From positions 1 to 28,053 of the forward strand of contig JBATDG010000010.1 in assembly GCA_049663345.1 (NCBI GenBank): 28,053 nucleotides of DNA. Reading direction: 5' to 3'. The stretch comes from SZUA-365 sp049663345 (GTDB lineage: Bacteria > Bacteroidota > Ignavibacteria > SZUA-365). Below, one piece after another: positions 1 through 7,962 of this stretch. A model generated the notes under the pieces. The model did no database searches. It was given only the letters and a program-made list of their open reading frames with translations, and had not been told where the DNA came from. The position numbers and the translations under genes are program-made. How positions within the stretch are numbered: position 1 is the stretch's first letter; the number at the start of each line of letters is the position of its first letter.

Positions 1-41
1 GCCAAACGACTCGAAGCCGCCGGGTCGAAGGTCGGTAATGC
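1..41 (+). pseudogene. 5' fragment of XRE-family antitoxin gene
   Basis: These bases match 25963-26003, inside the start of the XRE-family gene at 25942, with three mismatches over 41 bp and in the same orientation. Translated in that frame they give AKRLEAAGSKVGNA, against AKRLEAAGWKVGDA in the intact gene. Similarity stops at about base 41, just before the ribosome binding site of the next gene, and the frame then closes at a TAA at 70-72. The helix-turn-helix part is missing, so this is a scrap. Homology may continue upstream of the window. Confidence 0.8.
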
Positions 42-56
42 TGCAGGAGGAATGTT

Positions 57-449
57 ATGCATCTTGAGGTAATGGAGTACAACGACAATCAGAATCCAAG
101 TCACAAAGAAGTATGTGACCTACTCGCTCGCGAAATCGACGAGAACCTGCCTGAAGCCGAAAACAAGATATGGCATGCACATCCTGTCTGGTTTTTGGAT
201 GGCAATCCAACCGTTGGATACAGCAAGGAGAAGCCCGGTATACGTTTAATGTTTTGGAGCGGAGCGGATTTCGAAGAGCCAGGTTTGGACATAGTAGGCA
301 AGAAGTTCAAGGATGCGTCAGCGTTTTTTAATGATGTCTCGGAGATATCGAAGTCAGATCTGAAGCGATGGATTAAGAAGTCGCGAGAGATTCAATGGGA
401 CTATAAGAATATTTCAAAACGGAAAGGACGGCTGGAGAGGCTTAAGTAG
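57..449 (+). CDS. DUF1801 (YdhG/CyaY-like fold) protein, integron cassette
   Basis: A 130-residue protein of the DUF1801 type, a small alpha/beta domain related to YdhG/YjbR. The recognisable parts are the N-terminal helix, the stretch KIWHAHPVWFLDGNPTVGYS and the following strand with MFWSGADF; the C-terminus is lysine/arginine-rich, as usual in the family. The molecular role is unknown; some relatives have been linked to iron or stress. The start at 57 is favoured because AGGAGG at 45-50 lies 6 nt upstream; a second ATG at 72 is less well placed. An attC-like site follows 38 bp after the stop, so this is probably a cassette gene. It begins straight after a scrap of an XRE gene, so its native upstream region is lost or lies in that scrap. 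Confidence 0.75.
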   Translation: MHLEVMEYNDNQNPSHKEVCDLLAREIDENLPEAENKIWHAHPVWFLDGNPTVGYSKEKPGIRLMFWSGADFEEPGLDIVGKKFKDASAFFNDVSEISKSDLKRWIKKSREIQWDYKNISKRKGRLERLK

Positions 450-487
450 CGAAGGTTCAGAACCTGGCTTTAACATGGCGTATAGCT

Positions 488-546
488 GCATAACAACTCG
501 CTGCAGCCGACGCGTTAGAGCGCGCGGCTGAACTCAGTCGTCAGGC
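488..546. other. attC site (59 bp) of the DUF1801 cassette
   Basis: The element runs from GCATAAC (R''-like) to GTCAGGC (R'-like) and is 59 bp long, the classic size. Inside it CAGCCGACGCG pairs with GCGCGCGGCTG around a TTAGA loop, giving the folded hairpin an integron integrase would recognise. The right core differs from the GTTRRRY consensus by one base, so activity may be reduced. Confidence 0.75.
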
Positions 547-739
547 ATAAGAAAGGAACAAAGCATGACTCCAAATTCCGTGGCCAGTCCAAAGTGAGCA
601 TTCAAGGGCCGAACATCTGTTTTCAGCAAGACGTCGCTACGCGCCGCCGCTGAACCGGAACGTAGCGGTCCTTGAAACCGGCCGTTCAGTAAACTGGAGT
701 ACAGCCACCGAAAAAGGTGCACAGATAACATGAGGAAGT
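547..739. other. Long 5' region of the arr cassette, no convincing gene
   Basis: This 193-bp stretch separates the attC from arr, long for a cassette leader. It holds a 10-codon ORF (562-594) with an AAAGGA-like site, too short to support as a gene, and a perfect 7-bp inverted repeat CGCTACG/CGTAGCG at 635-641 and 661-667. A second weaker pairing lies around CTGAACCGG and CCGGCCGTTCAG. It may be the worn remains of another small cassette. No promoter is obvious. Confidence 0.4.
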
Positions 740-1171
740 ATGAACAAATCAAATGAGCCAAACGCAACCCCGTTTTCTCAGACATTCTTTCATGGAACGA
801 GGGCTGACCTTAAGCTTGGGGATTTGATAGAAGTTGGATTTAACTCAAACTTTGGGCAGAATAAAAAAGCAAAATATATCTTCCTGGCAGCAACACTGGA
901 TGCTGCCATTTGGGGCGCCGAGCTTGCGCTTGGAGAAGGTCGCGAAAGAATTTACTTGGTGGAGCCAACAGGTCCGATTGAGGACGATCCAGATTTAACC
1001 GACAGAAAATTCCCAGGGAATCCCACAATGTCTTATCGCTCCATACACCCCTTTAAGGTTGTCGGTGAAGTGTCCATTTGGCAAGGACATTCAGCAGAAC
1101 AAGACAAGGCGATGAAAGACGGATTGGTCAAGCTTAATGAACAAGGAATTGAGTCACTAAATGAGCGCTGA
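740..1171 (+). CDS. arr: Rifamycin (rifampin) ADP-ribosyltransferase
   Basis: Arr transfers ADP-ribose from NAD+ to the C23 hydroxyl of rifamycins in the cytoplasm, inactivating the drug. The 143-residue length is full for the family. Family signatures are visible in order: FFHGT near residue 16 with H18, the NAD-binding region containing WGAELAL (58-64), and VEPTGPIEDDPDLT then KFPGNPTMSYR (75-100), including the conserved acidic residues near D82-D85. The start at 740 follows GAGGAAGT at the expected distance. An attC-like site overlaps the stop codon, as in arr-2 cassettes of mobile integrons, but here the setting is a decayed, inverted-type chromosomal integron. Expression depends on an upstream promoter not visible here. 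The family call is firm; resistance is inferred. Confidence 0.93.
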   Translation: MNKSNEPNATPFSQTFFHGTRADLKLGDLIEVGFNSNFGQNKKAKYIFLAATLDAAIWGAELALGEGRERIYLVEPTGPIEDDPDLTDRKFPGNPTMSYRSIHPFKVVGEVSIWQGHSAEQDKAMKDGLVKLNEQGIESLNER

Positions 1172-1241
1172 CAAATGCTTCCACAGGGCACTTCACCCGC
1201 AGTTCCCGCGTGCAAAGCGCCCGTGAAGCGCGACGTTATAC
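1166..1241. other. attC site of the arr cassette
   Basis: The element begins over the arr stop codon (CGCTGAC, followed by AAA) and ends at GTTATAC (1235-1241). Within it CACTTCAC pairs with the later GTGAAGCG. GTTATAC recurs as the right core at 6257, 14089 and 18089, and its complement GTATAAC starts the attI regions, so it looks like a family-specific core sequence. Confidence 0.65.
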
Positions 1242-1280
1242 CGCGCTCGGAAGTAATCATTTGTCCAAGTTCCAACTGAG

Positions 1281-1743
1281 ATGACGATGTCCAGACAAAC
1301 CTTCATTGCGGCGTTCATCCTGCTCACTTTCAGCACTTCTCTACACGCACAGAACGTCACGGACGACGTGCAGGTCGTCGAGGTGAACAAGCGCGTCAGG
1401 GATTTCCCCGACCGCTACGACCTGAGCTCTCCACTCCGTTCGTTCGTCACCTTCAAGCATCTGATGGCGAAGGGGAGTCAGAGTCAATCAGGACGGCCCC
1501 CTCGTCATCATCACCTACATGAGTCACGAGGACGGGAAGTGGTTGAGTGCCGGTGAGGATCTGGGGAACGACCTCCGGTACGACCTCTTTTCGGATGAAT
1601 ACGTCGAAGAGCTTAAGCGGCGGGCGGCGTTGGCCGGAACGACCGTCGAAGCGTGGTTTGGTGTTGAGGTAGTCGACCGTGAAGCTATCGTGTCGCACTT
1701 CAAACAGAGGACGAAGGGAAAGTTGCGGTGGCCGCGGTTGTGA
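1281..1743 (+). pseudogene. Internally deleted copy of the ChaN/Tiki-like gene
   Basis: This is a second copy of the gene at 6302-7921, nearly identical in the parts that remain, including the signal peptide (MTMSRQTFIAAFILLTFS). Two blocks are missing. The first, a net 158 bp corresponding to about 6507-6665, shifts the frame after residue 68; a CTA is shared at both edges in the intact copy. The second, 999 bp corresponding to about 6754-7752, is in frame and removes the conserved metal/haem-fold core. The 3' end resumes in another frame (1519-1743) with the intact copy's C-terminus. Homology also covers the leader back to the GTTATAC core and about 30 bp past the stop, so a whole cassette was duplicated and then gutted. 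No functional product is expected. Confidence 0.9.
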
Positions 1744-1800
1744 GCCACGACCGCGCGCGGGGATCTATTTCTTTATTCTCCTCAATTGGTGCAACGCGCG

Positions 1801-1932
1801 GTATAACAATGCGCTGTAGCAAACGCAGGTCTCAGGCGCTTCACCCTGCTCGTCGTGCTGGGGCGAAACGAATCGCTGTGAATTCATCGGTGGTGCCAGT
1901 CCGCCTGCGCTGCTGAGCTTGGTCCGTTGGGC
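1801..1932. other. Long attC site (132 bp)
   Basis: The site starts with GTATAAC and ends with GTTGGGC, an exact match to GTTRRRY. The arms pair near the ends (GCTGTAGCAAACGCAGG against CCTGCGCTGCTGAGC) and enclose a long central stretch, as in VCR-like attC sites. It closes the cassette carrying the broken ChaN/Tiki-like gene. Confidence 0.65.
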
Positions 1933-2031
1933 GGTTACCGGCAATTCACGTCGGGACAAGTTCGAGACGACGCTGAGAAGATTTGGAATCCACTGAAGAG
2001 AAATATACTATCTCGCAAGGAGCAACTGCCA

Positions 2032-2274
2032 ATGAAAACAGTAGCATTGGCAACCCATTTCGATGGTGAGCAGATTCGGTTGGATGAACCATTCAAAATA
2101 GAACCACACTCCCAGCTTCTCGTGATTGTACTTCCTGAGAAACGGGCTGACGAAGAGCAGAATGTCTGGTTTGATTTGTGCAGGCGGGGATTAGCAAACG
2201 CGTATAGTGATGATGTGCATGATTACCGCTTGGGACTGATCAGAGAGGCGAACCTGGAATTTGAAGGAAGGTGA
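2032..2274 (+). CDS. Small antitoxin-like protein (80 aa), function unassigned
   Basis: An 80-residue acidic protein starting MKTVALATHFDGEQIRLDEP, with a short beta segment (QLLVIVLPEK) and a C-terminal helix ending in EANLEFEGR. This layout is common among small proteins annotated as antitoxins or DUF2281-like partners of PIN toxins, but no family is certain. The start at 2032 is preferred over an upstream ATG at 1927 because AAGGAG at 2017-2022 lies 9 nt before it and the upstream part overlaps the attC core. No toxin gene follows: the next 117 bp hold only a stub reading VTKKLNN, possibly the start of a lost partner. It is the first gene after the 1801-1932 attC, but no attC follows it. 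Confidence 0.6.
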   Translation: MKTVALATHFDGEQIRLDEPFKIEPHSQLLVIVLPEKRADEEQNVWFDLCRRGLANAYSDDVHDYRLGLIREANLEFEGR

Positions 2275-2391
2275 CGAAGAAGTTGAATAATTGAAATAGT
2301 ATCCGGAGCTTGCGCCCTTAACGGTAGCATTCTGTCAGTTTGCCGGACTACATGGCCTGATTCAGAAAATTGCAAAGTCAGTAGATTTATA

Positions 2392-3803
2392 ATGATGACT
2401 TCAAACGAACTCAAGTCTCAAATCGCCCTGGGCGAAGACAGCAAGCGCCAGTTAAAGGAGGACATGCACAATGCCGAGTCGCTGGCTGCTGAAATGGCGG
2501 CCTTTGCCAATTCGGATGGGGGGAGGATTTTCATTGGTGTTGCAGATGACGGCTCGACACCTGGGCTAAGTCCGAAGGATGTTTCCCGTATCAATCAGCT
2601 CATCAGCAACGCCGCCAGTCAACTGGTACGGAGTCCGTTGACGGTACGGACGGAGAATGTGTCGCTCGGGAATGATCGCGTGGTGATCGCGCTCACCGTG
2701 CTCAAAGGGATAGACAAGCCGTATTTCGACAAGAACGGAGTGATCTGGCTGAAGACCGGATCTGATAAACGACGAGTAAACTCCAAGGAGGAATTGCGCC
2801 GTCTGTTTCAGTTTCTGACCAGTTCCATGCTGATGAGCTGCCGACCAAGGCTGGCATCGACAAGCTCGACAAACTCCGATTCCGTGATTTTCTCCGCGAT
2901 GTTTACCATCGCGATTTTCCTGAGTCGGAGGACGAACGGCTTCAACTCCTTCAGAACATGAACCTGGCCACCGACGATGGTTTTTTGAACCTGGCGGGCG
3001 CTCTCATGTTTGCCGAGCGTCCGGAATGGATCAAGCCGCAGTTTGTCGTGAAGGCGATCCGCTATCCGGGAAATGAGATCCACGTCAGCAACTACCTCGA
3101 CACAGAAGATTTTGAGGGACCGCTGAAAAAGGTCTTTGACGATGCGCTTGGCTTTCTCATGCGCAACCTGCACAAGCTGCAGGCCGGGCGCGGGGTAAAT
3201 GCTCCCGGCCAACCCGAGATTCCTGAGAATGTCTTTGAGGAACTGTTGGTGAACGCGCTTGTCCACCGCGATTACCTGGTGAACGCGCCGATCCGACTCT
3301 TCATTTTCGACAACCGCATTGAAATCATCAGTCCAGGCCACTTGCCCAACAACCTGACCGTGGAAAAAATTCGGACGGGGAATTCCAATATTCGCAACCC
3401 GATCCTGGTCTCATACGTGGCTAAAGGGCTGTTGCCCTACCACGGGCTCGGATCAGGCATCAAGCGTACATTGGAGCAATGGCCGCAGATCGAATTTGTC
3501 GACGACCACGACGGCTGCCTCTTTACCGTCACCGTGACCCGCCGACCGGTGGAAGAACTGAATTTATTGGATGCAGGTGCATTGAAAAACAGGGATGCAC
3601 CTGAAAACGCACCTATAAACGCACTTCAGCGGCAAATCACCGAATTTATTCGTTCAAATCCGACGACGTCCTACGATGATTTGGCCCGATTGACCGAAAA
3701 AGACCGAACAACCATCATGCGCAATATCGCCAAAATGAAAGCATTGGGTCTGCTCAAGCGAATAGGACCTAAAAAAGGCGGATACTGGGAGATCATCGAA
3801 TGA
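2392..3803 (+). pseudogene. AlbA_2/HATPase_c_4 transcriptional regulator (RecG C-terminal-like), frameshifted
   Basis: The family combines an N-terminal AlbA_2 (Schlafen-like AAA_4) domain, a GHKL-type ATP-binding domain and a C-terminal winged helix, and is often annotated as a RecG-related or putative DNA-binding regulator. The first part (2392-2816) carries AEMAAFANSDGGRIFIGV. The second (frame of 2817-3803) carries the EELLVNALVHRDY and HGLGSGIKRTL motifs and a MarR-like tail ending KKGGYWEI. The two are joined by loss of one base near 2812-2816: reading from GAC at 2817 in the new frame gives a sensible DQFHADELPTKAG. Repaired, the protein would be about 470 aa, normal for the family. 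It could be a recent mutation or a single-base sequencing error. No good ribosome binding site precedes the ATGATG start. Confidence 0.85.
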
Positions 3804-3883
3804 GCAACAAAAGAACCCAGGCTTGGTATATCCACGCCGACGCACTCGGGCGCTTTGAGGAAACAATGAAAGAAACGAGATGA
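3800..3883 (+). CDS. Small ORF (27 aa) overlapping the stop of the AlbA_2 gene
   Basis: The ATG at 3800 overlaps the TGA of the preceding gene (ATGA), the usual sign of translational coupling. The product is MSNKRTQAWYIHADALGRFE followed by ETMKETR, and the next ATG (3884) begins directly after its stop. It resembles no family I know. It may be the stub of a larger coupled gene cut off by the insertion of the lipoprotein gene. Confidence 0.35.
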   Translation: MSNKRTQAWYIHADALGRFEETMKETR

Positions 3884-4491
3884 ATGCATGCTCATTGGAC
3901 GGTCCTGCTGCTGATCGTGCTGCTCAGCTCTTGCTCAAGTAAGGGTTCTCGGGACGGAGACAGGAGCGAAATACTGCCTGACAGTGCGATCGGTGAGAAC
4001 ACGGGGGCGGGCGATGCGAATCTGCAGATCAGGTATACTACCGGAATCAGATCCATTTTCGAGGACAGCAAGGGGCTCTTCTGGTTTAGAAGCCATGAGG
4101 AAGGCGTGTGCGTGTTCGATGGTCGCGAGTTCACGTACTACACGATGAGCGATGGGTTGAGCGACAATCATGTCCGGACAATTATGGACAGTCCATCTCC
4201 AACTTTTCCGAACAGCACGGACTCAGTATCAGGGAGAAGGGGCCTACCGGCTCTCTCAGCCGCATCTTCTCGATTGCGGAAGACGCCGCCGGCAACATCT
4301 GGTTCGGCACACGCGACAACGGTGCGTGGCGCTTCGATGGCAAGTCGCTGACGAACTTCACCATGAAGGACGGGCTGACCAGCCCCAAGGTGTGGACCAT
4401 CTATCGGGACAAGCGTGACGCCCTGTGGTTCGGCATGGCCGACGGCAGCGTATGCCGCTTCAACGGCGAGTCGTTCGACAGGATCTATTGA
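3884..4491 (+). pseudogene. Two-component-regulator-propeller lipoprotein, broken
   Basis: The N-terminus is a lipoprotein signal (hydrophobic LLLIVLLSSC lipobox, Cys near residue 17), so the intact product would be anchored in the envelope. The rest consists of Reg_prop beta-propeller repeats of the pattern aromatic-G-x-x-x-x-G-x-x-x-F-D-G: SIFEDSKGLFWF..GVCVFDG, then NIWFGTRDNGAWRFDG and ALWFGMADGSVCRFNG. The frame changes near 4185: the first part reads to DNHVRTIM, and the continuing repeats lie in the other frame from SISNFSEQHG onward. One half-repeat is missing at the joint, so a small deletion is likely. Only about three to four repeats remain; a full propeller has seven or more. This family is frequent in Bacteroidota/Chlorobiota-like genomes. 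The first integrase remnant block begins right after the stop. Confidence 0.75.
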
Positions 4492-4541
4492 TAGTTCAGC
4501 GCGAGCCTGCCCACGGAACAAACAAAACGGGAGAAAATCTC

Positions 4542-4570
4542 TTGACAAAAACGAAAAGAATCCGGATATT
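4542..4570 (+). promoter_or_regulatory. Likely integrase promoter, copy A
   Basis: TTGACA (4542-4547), a 17-bp spacer and GATATT (4565-4570). The same arrangement, spacer and flanks occur at 8365-8393, ahead of the second integrase remnant, so the element is conserved between the copies. It lies about 80 bp upstream of the proposed integrase start at 4652. Confidence 0.55.
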
Positions 4571-4651
4571 GCGACCTTAATTCCAAGATTGTTCCCTCGT
4601 CGCCTGGGGCATTCGTGTTCGCCATTCCTGTTTCGCGCATGCAGTTTGAGG

Positions 4652-4851
4652 ATGAAGCATTTCATCCGGCTCTGTCGCGGCCTGCCGTACATCCCAGCAT
4701 ACCTTCGCGACGCATCTGCGGGGGGAGCGGTTACGACATACGAACCGTCCAGGAACTCCCGGGTCATAAAGATGTCAGGACGACGATGATCTAAACGCAT
4801 GTTCTCAACCGAGGACTGGCAGGCGTACGCAGCTCGGTCGAAGCACAGTGA
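4652..4851 (+). pseudogene. intI: Integron integrase remnant, copy A (N- and C-termini only)
   Basis: IntI is the tyrosine recombinase that inserts and excises cassettes. The proposed start reads MKHFIRLCRGL, like the N-terminus of known integrases, after a GAGG site. Almost at once the sequence passes to the C-terminal box: TTCGCGACGCATCTG (FATHL) in another frame, then SGYDIRTVQELPGHKDVRTT in a third. The middle (roughly 700 bp of a gene of about 960 bp, including most catalytic residues) is gone. The codon for the catalytic tyrosine of the MIYTHV motif is TAA here (4792-4794). The tail THVLNRG..VRS ends at 4851. The gene reads toward attI and the cassettes, an inverted orientation. The C-terminal identification is firm; the N-terminal piece is inferred. 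Confidence 0.8.
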
Positions 4852-4870
4852 GCTGTGGCTATCCTGATCC

Positions 4871-5019
4871 GTATAACACGAAACACGAAAAAAAATCGCG
4901 ACTAAGAGAATGAAAATAAACGGCTTGACATATAAGAATGCTGGAATATGCATTCGTGATATACGGACTGTATCGCACGTGCCATCGTGATACGCGGATA
5001 CGTCTACTTATTGTTATGA
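4871..5019. other. attI-like region, copy A
   Basis: The stretch begins with GTATAAC, 20 bp after the integrase stop, and ends at a GTTATGA core (5013-5019), immediately followed by the ribosome binding site of the first cassette gene. It aligns with 8695-8846. Two related direct repeats (TCGTGATATACGGA and TCGTGATACGCGGATACG) resemble the accessory integrase-binding repeats of attI sites. Confidence 0.6.
4925..4952 (+). promoter_or_regulatory. Candidate cassette promoter (Pc) in attI A
   Basis: TTGACA (4925-4930), a 16-bp spacer and TATGCA (4947-4952), reading toward the hydrolase cassette. The matching place in the second attI has TTGATG at 8752-8757 and CATACA at 8774-8779, a weaker version. 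Position inside attI and direction fit a cassette promoter. Confidence 0.45.
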
Positions 5020-5036
5020 CAAAGGGGATATACTGT

Positions 5037-6206
5037 ATGACCGACATAGGCGCAAGCCATTTTCAGTTTCCCGCTCAATACCACAAGTTCCATAAGGATC
5101 AGGTCTTCAATTTTCAGCTCAACAGATGGTATTCCCTTGGCTATGCCAGATTTGAAGACATGGAGGAAGCTGGTCATAACGTGACGTCATTCGATAGCTG
5201 GAAAACGGAGATGATCAGGCTTGGGGAAAAGGCAGTTTCTGACAAACGTTTAATAAATGCCGCTTTTTATTTCAGGGCGGCTGAGTTCTATATTTTGACA
5301 GACAGCACCGAAAAAGATGCACTGTACGATAAATTCAGAGATTGTTTCGACGATGCCTTTGGAAAGGACGGAATCGAACGATTCGCTGTCCCGTACGGCG
5401 ACAAATATCTTCCGGCAATGCGTGTACCTGCAAAAAACGAATCGAAAAAAGGCACAATAGTACTCCATGGTGGATTTGATTCCTTTATTGAGGAATTTTA
5501 TTCAATGATGGCGGTTTTTTCGGAACACGGTTATGACGTCGTCGGCTTCGAAGGCCCAGGTCAAGGAGCGGCCCGCAGAAAGTGCGGGATCGCTTTTGAA
5601 TATGAATGGGAAAAATCCGCTAAAGTTATATTGGATTATTTCAATATCAACGCAGTGACGTGGCTCGGAATATCGATGGGAGGATACCTTTGTTTTAGAG
5701 CTGCGGCATTTGAACCGCGCATAGCCCGCGTAATCGCATCAAGCGTCGCCTTCGACTATGCCAAGTTCCATAATATCGTTGCTGAAAAAGTGGGAAAATT
5801 TTTCTTTACACGCCTGAGAAGAATATCCAATTACAAGATGAAAAAGATGATTAATCGTGGTGGAATGCCTGCATGGATGATCGGCAATTTAATGTATATC
5901 GCCAATGCAAAGGAGCCGATAGGAGCAACCGATTTGATGCTAAAGCTCAATGCCACGAACCTTCATTCTGATTTGGTGAAACAGGATATACTGATTCTCA
6001 CTGGCAAAGACGATCATTTCGTCCCGTTCAAGATGCATAACATGCAGGTGCAGGCACTGACAAACGCCAAATCAGTAACCGCCAGGGTTTTCACAGAAGA
6101 AGATCAGGCTCAAAATCATTGTCAGATCGGCAACATAGGTCTTGCCCTTAATGTCATGTTAAACTGGATTGATGAGGTTTCATCGAACGAAAAAAGGATG
6201 GCATAA
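5037..6206 (+). CDS. Alpha/beta hydrolase (FrsA/DUF1100-like esterase), first cassette after attI A
   Basis: A 389-residue serine hydrolase with a helical N-terminal part (about 1-120) and an alpha/beta-hydrolase fold. The nucleophile elbow is GISMGG, following strand AVTWL. The GFEGPGQG segment forms the oxyanion region, and the acid and base are probably the aspartate in GKDDHF and the histidine in QAQNHCQIG. The architecture resembles FrsA-like or dihydropseudooxynicotine-hydrolase-like enzymes that cleave C-C or ester bonds; the substrate is unknown. The start at 5037 is chosen because AAAGGGGA lies just upstream, while an in-frame ATG at 5016 lies in the attI core and one at 4938 is inside attI. 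The GCA-TAA end of the gene forms part of the attC. Codons are more A/T-rich than in the downstream genes, pointing to a separate origin. Confidence 0.85.
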   Translation: MTDIGASHFQFPAQYHKFHKDQVFNFQLNRWYSLGYARFEDMEEAGHNVTSFDSWKTEMIRLGEKAVSDKRLINAAFYFRAAEFYILTDSTEKDALYDKFRDCFDDAFGKDGIERFAVPYGDKYLPAMRVPAKNESKKGTIVLHGGFDSFIEEFYSMMAVFSEHGYDVVGFEGPGQGAARRKCGIAFEYEWEKSAKVILDYFNINAVTWLGISMGGYLCFRAAAFEPRIARVIASSVAFDYAKFHNIVAEKVGKFFFTRLRRISNYKMKKMINRGGMPAWMIGNLMYIANAKEPIGATDLMLKLNATNLHSDLVKQDILILTGKDDHFVPFKMHNMQVQALTNAKSVTARVFTEEDQAQNHCQIGNIGLALNVMLNWIDEVSSNEKRMA

Positions 6207-6263
6207 CAACGCAAATTCAGCCGACGCCAAAAAGCGGCGCCGCTGATTTACAACGTGTTATAC
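6201..6263. other. attC site (63 bp) of the hydrolase cassette
   Basis: The clearest attC in the window: GCATAAC at the left, GTTATAC at the right, and between them TTCAGCCGACGCC pairing with GGCGCCGCTGATT around a short AAAAAGC loop, with one extra base as expected. The left core contains the hydrolase stop codon. Confidence 0.9.
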
Positions 6264-6301
6264 CGCCCACGGAAATAATCACCTGCCAAGTTCCAACTAA
6301 G

Positions 6302-7921
6302 ATGACGATGTCCAGACAAACCTTCATTGCGGCGTTCATCCTGATCACTTTCAGCACGTCTCTATTCGCACAAAACGTTGCGGACGACGTGCAGGTCGTC
6401 GAGGTGAACAAGCGCGTCAGGGATTTCCCCGACCGCTACGACCTGAGCTCTCCACTCCGTTCGTTCGTCACCTTCAAGCATCTGATGGCGAAAGGGAGTC
6501 AGAGTCTACTTCGTTCGGTGAATACGTACCGGAACAGAGCGTATTTCCCGGAAGACGATGCACCTGACGTCCAGGTCGAACCCGAAAAGAGGACGTCTAT
6601 TCTCGGCACCCATATCAGGGAAGTCGTCCTCTGCAGGGATTCTGTCGCCGCAGTGCTGACGGACTATCAGGACGGCCCCCTCGTCATCATCACCTACATG
6701 AGTCACGAGGACGGGAAGTGGTTGAGTGCCGGTGAGGATCTGGGGAACGACCTTGAGGATGCCCGGAAAAGGTTCAGAGCAAAAGCCCCGTTGTTCGCGA
6801 GCCGTATCGACAGAATACGTGAACTGAAGGCGGTGCCATCCGACTCAGCCGCGTTCGTCTCCTACCTCGAGACGCACGGGCAGCCGCCCGAATCGTACCT
6901 GCTCGATGCACTCGGACGACATCGGCTCGTCATTTACGGTGAAGTCCATCGGCGCAAGGCGTCGTGGGATCTGATGAAGCGGGTCGTTGTGGACCCGGCG
7001 TTCGCACGGCGCGTGGGCACCATATTCATGGAGCTGTCGTCGGACAAGCAGGACGCGCTGGACCGCTTCTACGCCGGGGCGAACGCGGACCGCGAATTGT
7101 TGCTCGACGTATTCCGAGACGTGCAGATCAACGGCTGGTGGGACCGAGGCATGTTCGAGTTCCTCATAGAGGTGTGGAAGCTGAACGAGACGCTGACGGC
7201 ATCACGGAAGATCAAGGTGGTCGCTGTGGACATCCCCCGCCCCTTTCGATCGTTCTCTTCCGGGGAGGAGATGAAGCAATTTTTCGAGCGCGCCCCGGAC
7301 CGAAACGAAGAAATGGCTGACATCGTCTACGATACGATGTCGCGTCAGGACGGCAACCGAAACTACCTGTTCATCGTCGGGATCGCTCACGCGACGACGG
7401 CTCCCGTTCCCGCGATCGCCAGTGGCAGACCTCGGTCCGAGTCCCTGCCTCCAGCAGCAGCGCAGCTCGCGGAGCGGCTGCCGGGGCAGGTGTTCTCCAT
7501 TTTCCAGCACGGTCCCATCATCAGCAACGATGGAACTGTCCACGGATATGTTCGGCATGGCCTCTTTGATCGCGCCTTCAAACGAGCGGGGTACACATCG
7601 GTAGCGTTCGATCTGGCGGAGAGTCCGTTCGGCCGGGAGCCATTCGATGGGATCTACGAGATCAGCTACGACAATGATGTCGGCCCGTACCTCGACAATT
7701 ACGACGGCTACATTTACCTCGGGCCGCTCGCCACCGAAGAATCGGAATACATCCTGTACGACCTCTTTTCGGATGAATACGTCGAAGAGCTTAAGCGGCG
7801 GGCGGCGTTGGCCGGAACGACGGTCGAAGCGTGGTTTGGTGTTGAGGTAGCCGACCGTGAAGCTATCGTGTCGCACTTCAAACAGAGGACGAAGGGAAAG
7901 TTGCGGTGGCTGCGGTTGTGA
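6302..7921 (+). CDS. Secreted ChaN/Tiki-superfamily (haem-uptake/erythromycin-esterase-like fold) protein
   Basis: A 539-residue protein with a signal peptide (hydrophobic 9-22, likely cut after SLFA), so exported. Residues 1-170 form a family-specific N-terminal domain. The central part has Tiki/TraB/EreA/ChaN-type motifs: VIYGEVH (GExH) near residue 210, FMELSSDKQDALDRF, a VVAVDIPRP strand, and FIVGIAHATT (GxxH) near 360. Such proteins bind metal or haem and may act as hydrolases; no substrate can be assigned. The first 40 bp after the attC core match the leader of the broken copy at 1242-1280, showing both are the same cassette. The AGATGACGATG start has only a weak ribosome binding site. 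The expected attC after the stop is missing: homology with the other copy ends about 30 bp downstream, where KilA-N debris begins. Confidence 0.7.
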   Translation: MTMSRQTFIAAFILITFSTSLFAQNVADDVQVVEVNKRVRDFPDRYDLSSPLRSFVTFKHLMAKGSQSLLRSVNTYRNRAYFPEDDAPDVQVEPEKRTSILGTHIREVVLCRDSVAAVLTDYQDGPLVIITYMSHEDGKWLSAGEDLGNDLEDARKRFRAKAPLFASRIDRIRELKAVPSDSAAFVSYLETHGQPPESYLLDALGRHRLVIYGEVHRRKASWDLMKRVVVDPAFARRVGTIFMELSSDKQDALDRFYAGANADRELLLDVFRDVQINGWWDRGMFEFLIEVWKLNETLTASRKIKVVAVDIPRPFRSFSSGEEMKQFFERAPDRNEEMADIVYDTMSRQDGNRNYLFIVGIAHATTAPVPAIASGRPRSESLPPAAAQLAERLPGQVFSIFQHGPIISNDGTVHGYVRHGLFDRAFKRAGYTSVAFDLAESPFGREPFDGIYEISYDNDVGPYLDNYDGYIYLGPLATEESEYILYDLFSDEYVEELKRRAALAGTTVEAWFGVEVADREAIVSHFKQRTKGKLRWLRL

Positions 7922-7962
7922 GCCACGACGAGCACACGGGGATCTTTTTTTTGTCCCGGGCA

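Noticed and set aside
4168..4953. 261-codon open frame on the minus strand
   Set aside because: Runs antisense across the propeller gene, integrase remnant and attI, three unrelated units, so it is chance.
7940..7955. Rho-independent terminator suggested by the T-run after the ChaN/Tiki-like gene
   Set aside because: There is a run of eight T but no stable stem directly before it.
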